This document shows positions 23,283 to 36,940 of a DNA stretch of 64,000 nt, piece after piece (positions within the stretch are counted from its first letter, which is position 1; each line of letters starts with the position of its first letter). The position numbers and the translations under genes are program-made. Origin of the DNA: Camellia lanceoleosa (Eukaryota > Streptophyta > Magnoliopsida > Ericales > Theaceae); NCBI GenBank assembly GCA_025200525.1, contig CM045758.1, positions 170,204,101-170,268,100 on the forward strand, given 5' to 3'. The notes beneath the pieces are model-generated. The model was not told where the DNA came from. It did not search any database and worked only from the letters and a program-made list of their open reading frames with translations.

Positions 23283-25899
23283 GCCTTCCTGTTAAAATCC
23301 ATCTTTATGATTTTTTTTGGCCCTCCTAATGATCGAATCTTGAGTTCATCACTCTCCCTAGGCATATAATGATTTCACATTTTTTTGGTTTGATTTTGTT
23401 TTAATAAGAAATAAATATGATTTTCATAGTAGATCACTTATTTAAAAAATAATGATAAATAAATAAATAAAATAGGGCATGATTATATGTGACTGCTGAT
23501 ATCTGATTAATCCATTTTTTTACATGAGTTACATGCTCGATTAGTTTACAATATAAATAATTCAGCTCATTAAAATAAACGAGGGATGGGACCACTCGAG
23601 CCGTCACTATCTATGACAAATGAAAATATCCTTTAATTGTCTAAATAAATAAACAACCCCACCAGGTAGCTCAAGAAATTAGTGGCCCAAATGGCTTAAG
23701 GGGTCAAAACGATATCGTTTTGGCAACTTCCCTCGCCTCCCCCCTTCATCTTCTTCATCATCTTATCCCATTAATAGCTGCTTGCAAAGATAAAGAGAGA
23801 CCTCAGATCCATTAAGGGGGGAAAAAGAAGAGAAAATAGAGATGATCTGAAGCAATTTCGGTGGTGGTGATGGATTTGGATTTCAAGAGAGAGAGAGAGA
23901 CCTCAAATAGAGAATCAAGAGACGTTGGAGAGAGAAACTTCATAGTAGAGAAAGAAATTTAAGATTAATCCAATTTCATGTCCTTACCCCAAAACAAACA
24001 CATCCATAGAGATTAAAGACAGATTTTGATGGGTTTGATGAAAGCTTACATCAAACGAAATCTACAACAATTAAATACACAATTTCTAAGTTAATTGTTG
24101 ATTCTACTTTTTACAACTACTCTCTTTGTTTGGTTAGCAAGAAAATGCAAAGAAAGATCAGGAAAAAAATAAAAAGAAAGAAGAGAAAAAAAAGGGATTT
24201 TAGAATTTGAACTCCTTTCCGTCAATTTTTTTAGCAAAACTGGGGATTGATAATGTTTGATTCTAGTAGCAAAAATCAACACAAATTCAAAACAAATTCC
24301 AAATTGATTTTTGCTTCAACCGATTTGATCGATAATTGGAAATGGAATGAAGAGAATGAGCTCATTTGGTGGTTATTGAAGCCGATGATGGAGCTCGCCT
24401 TGCCTTGTCGTGGACTTCGACGATGATCCGGATTGTGGGTGTAAGAGAAGGAGGCAGCTTTTGGAGTGGAGAAGAGAGAGAGCTTCACCCAAAAATATTT
24501 TTGAATGAGTGTTTGAAGAATAGAGATAGAGAGGAGAGGACAGGAGAAGGAGAAGAAACAAATAGAGGAGAGAGAAAAATTTTCTTGGGCCACTCGAGCC
24601 TCAAAAAACTCAAGCTACGGAGCATTATACATAAATAAATATCCCTTAAAGTTTTTTTTAAAAATATTAATAATGTAAGACTGATATGAACCCAGCCAAT
24701 CTGTTCTGACCGATACCTAAAACTGAATCTTTCCTTATTTTCAACCAAACTTTTTAACTTCCACCCAATCAAAGCGCAAAAAGTGGATTATAGAAAACAT
24801 GTTGATCAAATTAGGAAAAATTACCAATTAAAAATAATTTGAGAAAATTATTACATATATATAGAAAAGTTATAATTATAACCATTAATATTGACAAATT
24901 TATCACTAATTTGTAATTATGTTTAAAATTTTACCCCCATATAAAATTTCCCCATCATATTATTCAGAATCCAATCACAAGGATGCGATGGTGGATCACC
25001 CTTTTCGGCAAAAAAATGGTTACTTAAAACCCAAAAAAAACTACAATATTTAACATGCCCATTACCAAACAAAACAAATTCTAGTTTTCCATCAATAAAA
25101 ATTTCAGGAAAGAGAGCGTTTTTGTTAAATTAAAATAACCTCAAATAGTTTCTTTCTGGGTTTTTTGCTTTTAGAGGTGGAAAGAATTAGGAGTCATCTT
25201 TCTACGATTTGCTGTCAATTTGATCCATAGATATAGATATAGATAGAGAGATAAATGCGAATTAGTTACAGAAGTAAATGGGTCAATGTGTTTGTTCTGG
25301 GAATAGGAAGCAGTAGAGAGATGGAATAAAGTGGAATAGAATTGGAAGAGTGAATGGGTCAAGAAGGCTAGTAGGCCGCCGAGGGTGCTTGTTTCAGATG
25401 AGAGAGTATCGTGCAAATATTATTGTGTTTGGTCATAATTATTTTTTGACACAAATACGGCAAAGTTTAAAAGGAAAAAAAAAAAAAAATTTCTTTTTTT
25501 TTCATTTAATTTTTATTCTCCATTATGACCATTTGTAAATTATTTATGTTGTTTATTTTCTTTGTGGTTCTTCTTCTTATAATTAGTTAATGTTTTTTAA
25601 AGATGAATTCATTTAATGCAATCATTTGGGAAGTTAGAGCATCTCAATTAAAATAGTCAAATTTTTAATTAAAATTTTATTTTTCTATTTTAATTAACTA
25701 TTTTTTCAAATACATTATTCAACAAACTCTCTATTCTTTATTTCATTTGTTGAGTCTTTTTTACTTGTTACATGTAGTTAGTGGTTTAATATTCAACTAA
25801 ATTAGCTAGCTAATAATTGAGTATAATGGAGTGTGTTTATATAATTTTGTGCTATAAAATAGCCAAGAAAAAGCTCTAATGAGTTTGATAATGATGCTC
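23283..25899. other. Intergenic DNA with purine-rich patches and an 18-bp palindrome
   Basis: 23,705-23,722 is the perfect palindrome caaaacgatatcgttttg. Around it are GA-rich patches (23,820-23,960; 24,460-24,580) that look like plant 5' untranslated or promoter DNA, but no exon with a recognisable product follows on either strand. Overlapping frames at 24,276-24,772 are Ser/Leu- or Glu/Arg-rich and lie on both strands of purine-rich DNA. A degenerate (GATATA)n tract lies at about 25,225-25,245. Confidence 0.35.
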
Positions 25900-26103
25900 T
25901 TAATTTGAGCTAATTTAGCCCATTAAACAAAATATGTTAAAAAGTCAATAAGATAAAATGTCACATCCAAACTATAATTATTTTTTTTTTCTCACAAAAC
26001 TATAAAAAAGTCAAAAGTTATTCCCAAATGAAACTTTTTTAGGCAGGCTAAAATAATTAAAAAGTCAAAAAGTCAAGCTAAAAAAGTTATTTCCAAACTG
26101 TGA
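25900..26103. mobile_element. hAT-like MITE remnant
   Basis: The interior and right end match 19,140-19,289 (agataaaatgtcacatccaa, aagtcaagctaaaaaagtta, tttccaaactg). The left end is decayed. Non-coding. Confidence 0.45.
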
Positions 26104-27355
26104 CTTCTCGGTACAAAATTTATAATTATTTATTGTTTTTTAAAAGATCAATTCATTTGATGTAAAGTTGGAGATATTGTGGCTTCTTCATACAAAATTG
26201 ATTGGAATAGAGTCGTTTTGGACAATATGATATTGTTGTTGCATAATAGAGCAAAAACAAAATGTAAGGCACCAACAAATTGATTTCATCTCAAAGAAGA
26301 GAAATCCAATAAGCTCCTCACTTTAACCCTAATTCAAAAGCAGCCCTATGGGATGAACACCTATTTAAGTAATGTATAGAATTTTTAGTATGTTTTTTGG
26401 GATCTATTCTGGTGAGAAAAGCTAGGATAATATGTTAATTTTGATTTTGTATGCAAGCAAGAAAGCAATTTTATTGTATCTATTACTCTTAATAAACCAA
26501 AGAGGAATTTCTTTTTGTCACCATCCAATTGTTTTCATATAAATTGATATTTAATGTTATAAAGTTGTCCAATTTCATAACAGGAATAATTTAGAAACTC
26601 CATATTTTTTACATCTACATTTATCATAATTTCAATCAATAAATTCAATAAATAATTCTTGAGTAAATTAGAAAGTAAACTAGAAAGTCCAAACCATATG
26701 ATGCAAAGGCTTACACCTCATTAAGATCATATTGACATACTCTCTCAAAAAAACAAAACAAACAAACAAAAAAACTCTAAATTATAGTCGAACATAAGAA
26801 AAAGATCACTTTATTTTTGTTGTTCTTGATTGATGAGTCTGATCAATTTAGTTGGGAACAAGAATTGAACTCTATGAGATTGAGTCTTCAATTATTCTTT
26901 AGTGTTCTTACTTTCAAATTTAAGGAAGGCTACTATGTGCACTCTTTTTAAATGTATATGGTATGATAAATGTTTAAAATTCATGAAATATCTTTCACAA
27001 TTTGACCTAAAATGATGTGACCTGATAGTTGTTATCATTTGATTTGCCACACTCAATTATATAGGGCTTATTTTCCTTTATAGGTAAATTTAATGATCCA
27101 AATTATGGATATCTAGCACTTCTCATATGGTATACACCTTATACACAATATATATATATAGCTTTTATCATAAAATGTATAATTTGTCATAAAATTTTTT
27201 ACTTTTTTTTTCACAAAAAAATTTAACTTTAGTTAAACATAATTTTTAAATGCAACATAATTTCACTAGTTATAACTTTCATTACAAAAATCACAACTTT
27301 TATCACCAAAAATTCATAACCTTTATTACAAAATTGTAACTTTTCTTATAATGTA
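26104..27355. other. Intergenic DNA, nothing recognised
   Basis: AT-rich. Around 27,170-27,350 the phrases ataactttcattacaaaa, aacttttatcac and aacctttattac recur as loose short repeats. No gene is supported. Confidence 0.4.
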
Positions 27356-28397
27356 TGTCACGACCCAAACTCGTCCCTATAGGTTTAGCATCATAACTGG
27401 CTAGTAATCCTAAGATTACCAAAGGCTTCTAAAACATATTAGCAAATTAAGGGGCTAGCGGAAGAAAATATCAAAAATATAATAGTCCATAGAGCTGTCC
27501 AGACTCATATGGGATAGAAAATTTCAAATTTTATATACATATATTATGACGTCATCCTTACATCAGCTCAAAAACATATAAGTCAAAAGGGGACTTAGCC
27601 CTCCATACAAAATAATCATAAACTTGTCCAGACAAAAGAAAAAAAATAAAACTGTTCACTTAACATAACATTGAACACAAAGACTTCCGGGAACCTCAAC
27701 GTGAGGCGCATTGGTTAGCTTGATAGAAACATATTTAGACTAGAAGTCTCAAGCCTGGTCATGCGCCTGATCACCTACATACATAATATAAACAATGAGT
27801 TGGAGCCCAATGAATAACAATAGAGTAAAGGCTTTACGAGTGATGTCCATAACAGATTCAGAAATCATAATTCAGATCAGAAACAGATTCATATATTTAT
27901 TTAGACTTGTAAATAGTCATACGTGGCACATTCATTAGCGTTAACAGATCAGATTGGTCATAAAGACCTATATACAGAGCAGATGGTCATTAAGACCCAT
28001 ATTCACATGAGATGGTCATAAAGACCCACTTTTACATCATATAGTTGATTATGCATAATCAGTTCCATGAATGGAGCCAACTTAAAACCCTAGTACTAGG
28101 TACTGATAACATATCACATGATGCTAAGAATGTCACAATTACATTTAAGAAAATTAGACAATCATTCATGATTCATAAAATTACATTTCAGAAAATAAAT
28201 CGTATCATATTATTTAGAAAGTACTTATAATCAACATAGCTTTGCAAAATTGTTACTCACAGATAGCTCCAGAAGCAGAATAGACAATGTAGACAGATCG
28301 GTCGGATAATGACACGTGACCTACACACAAAAACGTGACAAATACATATTGAAGCAAACACTCCGAATACACTTAACTTATTACATTTCTTTCTTAC
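27356..28397. mobile_element. Truncated LTR, TGTCACGACC family
   Basis: It starts tgtcacgaccc and follows the first kilobase of the 20,083 and 61,816 LTRs (ccctataggtttagca, ggggct, catacataatataaa, acgtggca, cagaaa...). At about 28,397 the match stops at ttctttctta and is replaced by CACTA-like sequence. The LTR end is not found. The minisatellite differs from the related copies: here it is about three units of about 30 bp containing gatggtcataaagaccca (27,950-28,030). Confidence 0.75.
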
Positions 28398-28790
28398 TAC
28401 AAAATCATAAATAGATCACACTTTTTATGTGTGATGTATGTTATTTAATCACACATTTTAAGTTTTGTTAAAGTATGATCTTTGGGAGTGTGATTAAAAA
28501 AGTCAATTTTTAATCACACGTTTTGAGTGTCATTAAAAGATGATTTCATCACACATTATGCGTGTAATAATAAATATTTAGATCACACTTTTTACGTGTG
28601 ATAATAAACATTTAGATCACACTTTTTATGTATGATGTATAACTAATAAAATCTGTGATAATAAATATTTAGATCACATATTTTAAGCGTGATTACTATC
28701 TAATAAAATATGTGATTAATAATGAAATAAGATTACACGTTATATACATTTCTTATCACAATTAATGTGTGTGATAAAAAAAGGGTTCGA
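28398..28790. mobile_element. CACTA-like terminal region
   Basis: It begins tactacaaaatcataa, one base from a CACTACAAAA-type terminus, followed by at least six copies of atcacac(a/t)tttta and gtgtgat motifs in both orientations, a typical subterminal repeat pattern. The opposite terminus is not found, so the extent and class are inferred. Confidence 0.5.
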
Positions 28791-30809
28791 TATATTTGAA
28801 GAATACTCAATATTATTTTTGTACGCATTTGAATAATGTAATACACACTATATACTATCCTTTGAATTACAACCACTTATTGAATGGAATAACATTATAT
28901 ATTTCATAAATGAAAGTTGAATGTTCAAAAGTATATACAAAGGAATTAATAAAAAAAAAATTAACTGTGATTACATATATTAAAAAATGAAAATCTTTTG
29001 TAAATGGCTACTGAAAGCTCTGTTGTTCACCGTGAAACACTAGCTCAAGAAAAATCGTCCGAAGAAGAAGATCATCTGATCAGAAGCACTAAGAAAATCA
29101 AAGAAGTCTTTCAAAGAAGCACTAACTTCTACCCGTAATCAAGACTACATCTTTGATAGCACAATGGATATTTTAGTCGTCGAGTACGAGGAAGAATCGA
29201 AGGCGGACTCAGACTCGCGAAACCGAGCAGAACCTCGAAAGCACTACCCAAGAGACATCTCCTACAATCTCTCGAAAGAGAACCGACAACAAGATTAGAT
29301 TAAGACAAGAATATTTTTATTATCCGAATTATTAGAATATTTAATATTGGTTGCTCTGCTTGCGACTCTTCGCTCTCTCTTTAGGGTTCTGAATTTTAAT
29401 GAATCAATTGACACAGGTTGTAACTACTATTATTCATTTATTCCTATTCCAATTATGCTGTGCTCTGTCTTCTGGCTGGGGCCTGGGTGGACACCACCAC
29501 CTAACGCTAGGATGCGTTGTTGGAAACCTATTTTGAGACCTTTTGAAACCAAAAACTTTTTTGAAACTTTCGGTTTGGTTCGCGTTCTTTGACGAGCTAA
29601 AAGAAAAGTTTTTTTTAGAGATAAAAAAAAATTAAAAAACCCTTAAAAAAAAATTTGAATATATATATGGGCAACTCGAAAAAATTTGCTCGAGTTTGTG
29701 TTGAGATGGATCTTAGCAAACCGTTAAAGCCCAAATTGTGTATAACATTGAATATGAATCCCAGGCACCCTTCGAGGCTTGCACTCTTTGTGCACCCTCT
29801 TTTTCTCTTTGCTCTTGCCCAAATCAAATGACTCGCAACCATCGTTTGTCGTGGAAAATATCAACCGTAATCTGCATTTTACACACATATAAGCGTTCAA
29901 TCTGGCTTCACGGCTACACCTTTTCCTTGACCCTGATACTTTACCCGGAGATGACGGAAGAAAGATCCCAAGCCTTAGTGACTAAGAACAGCCCTGAAAG
30001 GAAGAATCCTTGAAAGAGAACTACAAGCCCCCGTCCAAAATTCAACAGATGGAAATGGGACAAGATGGGCGAGAAAATGCCTCAAGGAACATAGCAAAGA
30101 CTACTCAGAAAGGGGGGATAAACCCCAGAGAAAAGCCCTCCCGGCCCCCACCAACAAACACACAAACAAAACCCACAAGGAGATAAACAAATAGAACCCA
30201 CAATTTTGAACCAGGAGTAAGAACTAAGGAAAAAAAAAAATGAAAATATGGAAAAAAAAAAAAAAAAAGACCTAACCACACGCCATTGTCTAAAACCAAT
30301 GCCTGGACGCGGAAGAGAAAATATCTCGTGCAACTCAACGTTTCTGACAAGAATATTGAAGGCCTGAATCGTGACCCCCCGAGACCTGACTACTACCACA
30401 CTGGACTTGACACTAACCCACCCTAACCCCACTACATCCAAAACAAACCACCACACACCCAGACCTACAAACTTCATCTCGGAACCACCGCTTCCCGACA
30501 CATCCATGAAACAGACCATGGAAGCCGGGACAAGCAGACCTGGAGGACCTGCATCTATGAGGTGAACCTCCTCCAGGAATCTAAAAGGACTCTCGAACTT
30601 TTATTTATTTAGAAGACCCTTATCGGAAAACGGAGCAATCGCTTCCGCTCTCTCAGAAATCCCAGCTTTTCCATTCAACTCTGACCGATTCACCAATCTC
30701 AGCAACATCGACATGAGCTTCATAGGAGGTCCAATCGATTGAGACGCTGATCTGAAGAAGGACATTGTTAAAGATGAAATCATTGCGACTCACCTCTTTT
30801 TTTTAACTT
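28791..30809. other. Possible decayed non-LTR retrotransposon fragments
   Basis: A short frame at 29,004-29,138 (44 codons) contains SSEEEDHLIRSTKKIKE, reminiscent of the N-terminus of the ORF1 protein of plant LINEs. Beyond it the frame is broken. 29,920-30,580 is richer in C and A, with Pro/Thr-rich conceptual products in one frame. A 145-codon minus-strand frame (30,519-30,082) overlaps it and looks like an antisense shadow. No reverse transcriptase motif is seen, so the LINE assignment is weak. Confidence 0.25.
30601..30783 (-). other. Short unassigned reading frame (60 codons)
   Basis: The minus-strand frame begins MISSLTMSFFRSAS and ends FSDKGLLNK. Its composition is balanced, unlike the AT-driven frames around it, and the sequence gaggtgagtc just upstream resembles a plant splice donor. 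I do not recognise the product. It may be one exon or a fragment of a host gene, or chance. Confidence 0.2.
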
Positions 30810-33800
30810 ATGGATTTATTAAAACTTTTTCAAAATTTATTAAATTCAACTTCATTTAATAAATTCAAAAGCAATTTTCATAAGACAATTCATGCATCCA
30901 ATCATCATCCAAATCATGGAACTTATGGAAGAACAAGTGACTTATGGCTTTCAAGATTTTTTTTTCTTGAGACTTATTCTTTTAACTTTTTTGAGAGGGT
31001 GGATCACTTTGGATGGAATTCCGATCATGTGGGTGGTTGGGGACACCAATCATGTCCTGCCAGTACAAATTAGTTTTCCTCAAAAAGACTTTGAGAATCA
31101 TAAAGAAAACTTATGTTAAAAATGACTTTGAATGTTGAGGGAAAAAGCTGGGAAGGGAAAGAAGAGAAGAAGTGAAGGAATGGATAAAACCTGGATTGGC
31201 TAATGGTTGGTTTTTTGGGATTACCGAATCGATGGTGAGAATTGAAATACCATGCCGTCCCACCAACCAAGAAGAACTTACCTTTAGAGAGGAATCTGAA
31301 AAGGATCAATTATTAGTGAGGGGTGGCTTTGGTAAACAAAATTGAAAAAATGGCTTAACCTACTACTAATACTATGGAGAGACTAGAGGAGGACGAGAAA
31401 AGATCGATCGAATCGCTTGGAGAACTCTATTTCGAAGGGGTCCCTCTCCTCGCACTACTCGCCACCTACATTCTCTATTCCTCTATATACGTATTATCAT
31501 CCTTACAATCCTCGAATCCAGGCCTTCAGATTCGAGTTTGATGGGATGTCCATGTCCCTATTATTTATATCATTAATCTTACTTTATTACTATGCATCAT
31601 AATCTCCTTGACTTATTCTTTTAATTTACGTTAGAGAGTTTGTGTGGGAATGGAGAAGTTTTTGGCAATATATTTAAAAAAAGAAAAAGACATCTCTAGG
31701 ATAGAGAGGGCATTCAAAAAATCTTTTATAATTTTCTTTTCTCTCTATGTCCTCATCCAAGATGAACAAGATCTTCTAAAACAAGATAATGCGACTTTGA
31801 TTCAAGAAGACTTCTTTAGTTTGAGAAATCTAGGCTAAGCATCACTCTTTGGAAAAAAGAAATACTTTTTTTTTTTTTTCACATATTATTAAATAAAGAA
31901 AAAAAACCCAAATCAATGCTAAAAAAGCCCTCACGGTATTTGGCTCCATCGAAATAGAAAAATTCTGAAGCAGTACTTTTTCTTTATAATCATGTCCTGA
32001 ACAAGACTTTCTAAAAACATTTGATTCAGATTCAAGAATTCAAGAAAGGTTTCTTTGGTTTCAGAAATCTAGGGACTAGCAAAGAAATGGGGAAAAAAAT
32101 ACCATTTTTTCTACATTAATACTATTAATAAAAGAAAAAAAACCTCATCAAAAAGCAAAGCCCCTGTTTAGTTGGCTCCGAGACTAATAAGATAAAGGAT
32201 GCCATTCTTGAGTATTTTCAAAATCTTTTTAATGGAATAAGATGTTATCGTGAAGATAATTGGAAAAATTTGGAATAAACCTATTTCAACCTATTTTATT
32301 TTGAGATTTTTATAATTTTGGAATTCTTAACCTTTTTTCTAATAGAATTATTCTAAAAACATTGGTGCTCAAGATAACATAAGACCTATTTTAATTTATA
32401 TTATTAATTATGAGAAATTTAAACCCCAGACAATTCATCCAAATTTTTGCTTTTCATTATTAATTTAAAAATATTAATAAAAAACTGCGGCTTCCTAAGA
32501 TTTTAATAAATTTGATAGTCCCAGAATTTATTACACAATTTTTACCCATTAAGCTATTGTATAATTACTATAAAATCATAACTATATAAATAAATATAAT
32601 CATAGATAAGATTCTCTTGGGTAAATATCACTAATACCACTCAAATTAATTCATCCCTTTATATAGTTCACTATTAACATCATATTATCACCCAAGGACA
32701 ATATCATCCTAGGAGGAAATCACATAAAAAGTGGCAAAATTAAAAAAAAAAAACAAAATTGACCAAATAATATAATAGACTAAAAGCATCCTTCATCAAA
32801 TTGGTCCTTTTCATTTTTCACTCTTACTCTTTGAAAAATACATGATGACGATGTACGATTACCTACACTTATTCTCTTCTAAAATGAATGGGATCATGGA
32901 AATTGGATTGAAATGAGAGAATAGGAGGAGGATAGGACCAAATCCTTCTCACATTTCCTCTCTTTCTCTCCCTGAGAATATGGAATGATGATTCATGTAA
33001 GGTTATATGAGGTTCAATGAAGGTCTAAAAGCAACTAAAGCTGTTCCTCATCATCCTTATCCCTTTATGGATTTTATCCTCTTGATCTTATCCTCACCGA
33101 TGCTCTCCTCCCTGGATCAGTTTTATCACCATCATTTTTGTAGTTTTTCAATCAATTCTACTCTCCATGTTTCTAAATCTTTCCCTTTATGTAACCTTTG
33201 TTTCTTCCTAATTCTGCTCCCTACTTAAGCCACTTTGGAATTCTCTCCAGTTCCTCTTGGATAAAAAAGATATCTTTCCCACCTCAAGATCGACCTCTTT
33301 GGCACTTGTTTAATGACATCATCTCTAAAAAAAAAAAAGAAACTCTGTAAAAGAAAAAACTTTAGAACCCTCTTGCCCTTAACCAAACTCTCCCACCTCA
33401 AGTTGTGACCTCTTTATACTCCCATACCTTATGCAAACCATACAAAAATAACTAGAAACCCCTATGAACTTATTGATTGTGATGAGAAACTTGGGTGAAC
33501 AGAACTTGGTCAAAAAGTTCACTGGGATAATGGGGGGAATGTGTAATAAAGCAAGAATGAAATAAAAGGTAAAGGTGGAGGAAAGGTTAAGAAGAGATTA
33601 GAAATCTTAACCTTAACCTTGGATGCTTGGAAACTCGACAGGAAAAAATAACCCTTGGCTTAAGTTTCATAACACTAAAAATAAAAGATCGGCATAACCT
33701 TTACTTGGCCCTAAAGGAAAAACCTCTTCTCCTATTTGGGAGAAAAAGTTCACAAGGGAAATGGAAGGATTGGAAAAGAAAATTGAATGAAGGAGACAAA

Positions 33801-36548
33801 TGGGATATATCCTCTCGATGGTAGTATGGTACTCAAACCTCTATTGGTGGTTCTATCTCTGCAACTATTATATCTGAACATTCACAATATCAGCTTATCT
33901 ATTCTATAAGGTAACTACTAGGACATCATCTGTCTAGGTAACCTTGACATCAATATCTCTGAAAAATCAAAAATCAATCACATTCATGAGCATATGTTAC
34001 CTTATCACCTGCCACATGGCCCTCCCCGAATTCCCTTTCTTTTTTGTGCCCCTTTCTTAATAATTCATCAATTTTCATTACCAGACCTGAGGAAAAATGG
34101 ATGAAAAAAAAAATTAACAAAAAAAAAAAATAAAGAAAAAGTTGTCTTGATTTCTCTGTAGGATGTTGACAAATAGAAAACCCAAAGTAAATGACTTTTA
34201 ACTTAACTTTGCTTTGGTTCTTCATGCCCTCGTGTGGCCATAGGCCATGACATGGCAGCATATATGTTGTATGCGTTGTATCTAAAAAAAAATCAACACA
34301 CATCATCTCTCTGATCTGGTGAAGAAGAAAAATTATGGTATGAAAATGGAATGGTTGTTCTTTGTGAAGCAAAAAAAAAAAAATTTTTTTTATGGAAAAC
34401 AATGGTGTTTTTTTTGTTACTCTATGGTACATTACATTAAAAGAGAGAAACAAAATTTTTTTTAAAAAATCAAAAACCCACTTCTTCACTCTCAAGAACA
34501 TTTTCCAATATGTTCAAGAGAGGATCCCTTCTTCCTGATCTCTCCTCCTCTCCTCCCTATCTAAACCCTATAATATCAACGGTGTTTCTTATTGGGCAAG
34601 TAGCTAAAAAGCTTAATAATGTTGGAAAATGCGATGACAACACGGCCAAGCCGATCTTTAACTATGCGCGTTTGATGGACACCGGTATTTGGGTATTTGG
34701 GTTTATGGCAACTGGGATGGACGCTCCCCTTTGGAGTTCAAAATTTGGGAAATTTAATCTATCTAGATAACTACACTCTTTTTAGCACTAGAGATCGCAC
34801 TTAATTCAATTTCATCAATTTCTGATTCACCACAAATCAATTCCAGACTCTCACCTCAGATAAAAGATAAAATCAAAAAATACCAATTCTCTCTCAAAGT
34901 AACAAAAGTAACAAATTCTTCCTTGCATTCACACGCCGGAGGGATCTCTCCTAGGATCACCTAAGGATCAAAATGAACATGTTGTTTTTCTTGTTTTGTG
35001 ACAACCCTCTCCTTCTTGACTAATGAATTCCTGAAAGAAATGAGAGAGCTGATAGTGTTGAGGACTAGCCTTTTTGTCAGACCCTTTTACCTTTTTCTTT
35101 TTCTTCTTATGAATCTAAAAAAAAAAAAAAAAAAAAAAAATGAAAAAATTTGAAGCATAAAGTCCTTGAATTCTTTGACCATATTTTGCATCTCTCCAAG
35201 CAATTTCGGATCTGAAAAATGAAAACATAAATTAATTCAGAGGAAAAATTTGCTTATTCTTTAGAAATAATTTTGCACTAAAGGCAAAATAAAGGCAAGA
35301 AATTTACAAAGATGTGTGTTTGGAAATAATTGAGATAATGTGGTTATTATGTTTTATGCACTTTGACTACAAAATAATTTCTGGGTAGTGGCACATGTGA
35401 AAGAAGAATAAAAATTGGATAGCATTTGATTAGAGATACCCCAACCCACATTAAAAAATAATCTAACTAGAACAAGAGATATCACAAAATCTTCGAAAGT
35501 TGGGCTGGTTATCCATCCAAATATAATAATAAAAAAGGTAATCCAACCACAAATGAAAATGAATGAATCAACTATGCAACTACAACACAATTAAGGTCAA
35601 TATCAAATGAGGACCCAAATGACATACCTAATATAGTTGTGGACCCTTGTCATGAAAGCCAACAACCAACAGTGAAACACCAAAAGGCCTTACACCACTA
35701 CACAAGAAGCACAAAGGTAAAAAATTGTAACAAAAATACGCATCTGCAAGAGCCAAGATCAAACCCATGATATACAGAAAATAATAGATGAGGAAAAGAA
35801 AAAAGGTGCATGCACACACTCAGCAACAAAAGCAGGTAAGGGAATGAAAAGAAAAAATCACTTCCAAAATTTAGTGCTCCCAACACTTGACCCACAACAA
35901 TGGACTCCCTTAACAAAAGTACCAGCATATTTAAGTACCTGCATATAAACACTTTGAATAAAAATATGGTGACTCACATCACTAGACCCATAGCCTTACA
36001 CACTCACACATATATACCTAAATATATACTCACAAACACTCAACCCTCCAGTCCTAAAGGTAGGCCAGCTTGTCAACCTGCACAACAAACAATTAGGCAT
36101 AAAGATACCACTAAGTGTCTACTCCCCATCACGCAACCCTCAATTTGTAAACTCGCCACACTCAAAATAGAGATAATAAGCTCCAGCACTCAAAGAGTGT
36201 TTGAACCTGCTACAAAGAAGGAGCAAACAATTAATAAATCAAATAGGGGGTGCCTCTTTACGGATTGAGGCTGGCAATCTCCATGTTGACCAAAAACTAG
36301 AAAGGCAGAGAAATATAGATCAGACTTTTTATGGTTGATGATCCAACAGGATATAACAGGCGATGAAAATATATATCTATAAGCTTAAAACAGGACTTGG
36401 AAGTGGTTTTATACTAGATCACAAACTTACTTGATCTAGATCTTTTAAAACTCAAAGATTCTGGAGAAGTAAAATGTGAATGCTGCGTATGAGTTTCAAC
36501 AATGAAAATTAACTTTAGTTCAACATCATCCAATTGGAAGTACCAAAC
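30810..36548. other. Long intergenic stretch, no gene recognised
   Basis: AT-rich to moderately mixed DNA with poly(A/T) runs, for example 24 A residues at 35,117-35,140 and T or A runs near 31,865, 34,111 and 34,370. Open frames such as 33,974-34,501 (minus, 175 codons), 34,510-34,770 and 35,900-36,268 show no conserved motif. They have the Phe/Lys/Ile or Thr/Pro bias expected of low-complexity DNA. The last bases before the retrotransposon are actac (36,549-36,553), its probable target site. Confidence 0.4.
31740..32165. repeat. Diverged tandem duplication of about 240 bp
   Basis: Two adjacent segments share, in order, catgtcctcatcc/catgtcctga, gaacaagatcttctaaaa, ttgattcaag, ttctttagtttgagaaatct and aataaagaaaaaaaacc. 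Differences are numerous, so the duplication is old. Confidence 0.6.
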
Positions 36549-36798
36549 ACTACTGTAGACACCCCATTTTTGATTGCCTGTAAGACTAGGGCGCTTTATC
36601 TTGTGCACTCGATGATGAAAGTTACATTGTGTGTGATTCAAATGCTCAACGAAGGAATACGGTTTCGAGTTCTAAACACATCACAACCTTCCATACCAAG
36701 TTGTTTCTATGTCTCTAGACCACAAAAATCCATCTTATAGCATTGTGCCACCCTATACTGAGCCTGAAACAGAGGAACATGGCAACACATTAGAGCCT

Positions 36799-36848
36799 GA
36801 CTGTGCCTCATTGGGAGCTGACCGTGGCCATTTGGGGCCAACCGTACC
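36799..36848 (+). promoter_or_regulatory. 21-bp GC-rich array 1 (LTR, upstream of TATA)
   Basis: Two full units of 20-21 bp and part of a third, with consensus ga(c/t)cgtgcc followed by cattkggg and a GC end. It lies about 85 bp upstream of the LTR TATA box and is repeated at 57,883-57,932 in the 3' LTR. Confidence 0.6.
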
Positions 36849-36932
36849 TTGGTAGCGATAAACACTGTTCTGGGCGGGAGCCCGCCAACTGTCTATTTTT
36901 AAAGATATTTTGGACCTATTTTGCTTAAATTC

Positions 36933-36940
36933 TATAAATA
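36933..36940 (+). promoter_or_regulatory. LTR TATA box
   Basis: tataaata in ttctataaatac, conserved at 58,017-58,024 in the 3' LTR and placed about 380 bp into the LTR. It marks the probable plus-strand promoter. Confidence 0.7.

Noticed and set aside
24276..24772. Several overlapping frames as a host gene
   Set aside because: Open on both strands of purine-rich DNA, with no motif or splice-consistent continuation.
30082..30519. 145-codon minus-strand frame with Gly/Val-rich product
   Set aside because: Composition follows the C/A-rich plus strand (poly-Phe from an A run), with no recognisable motif.
33974..34501. 175-codon minus-strand open frame, among the longest outside the Tat element
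   Set aside because: Extreme Phe/Lys/Ile/His bias from A/T runs, no domain motif, and no coherent upstream or downstream exon.
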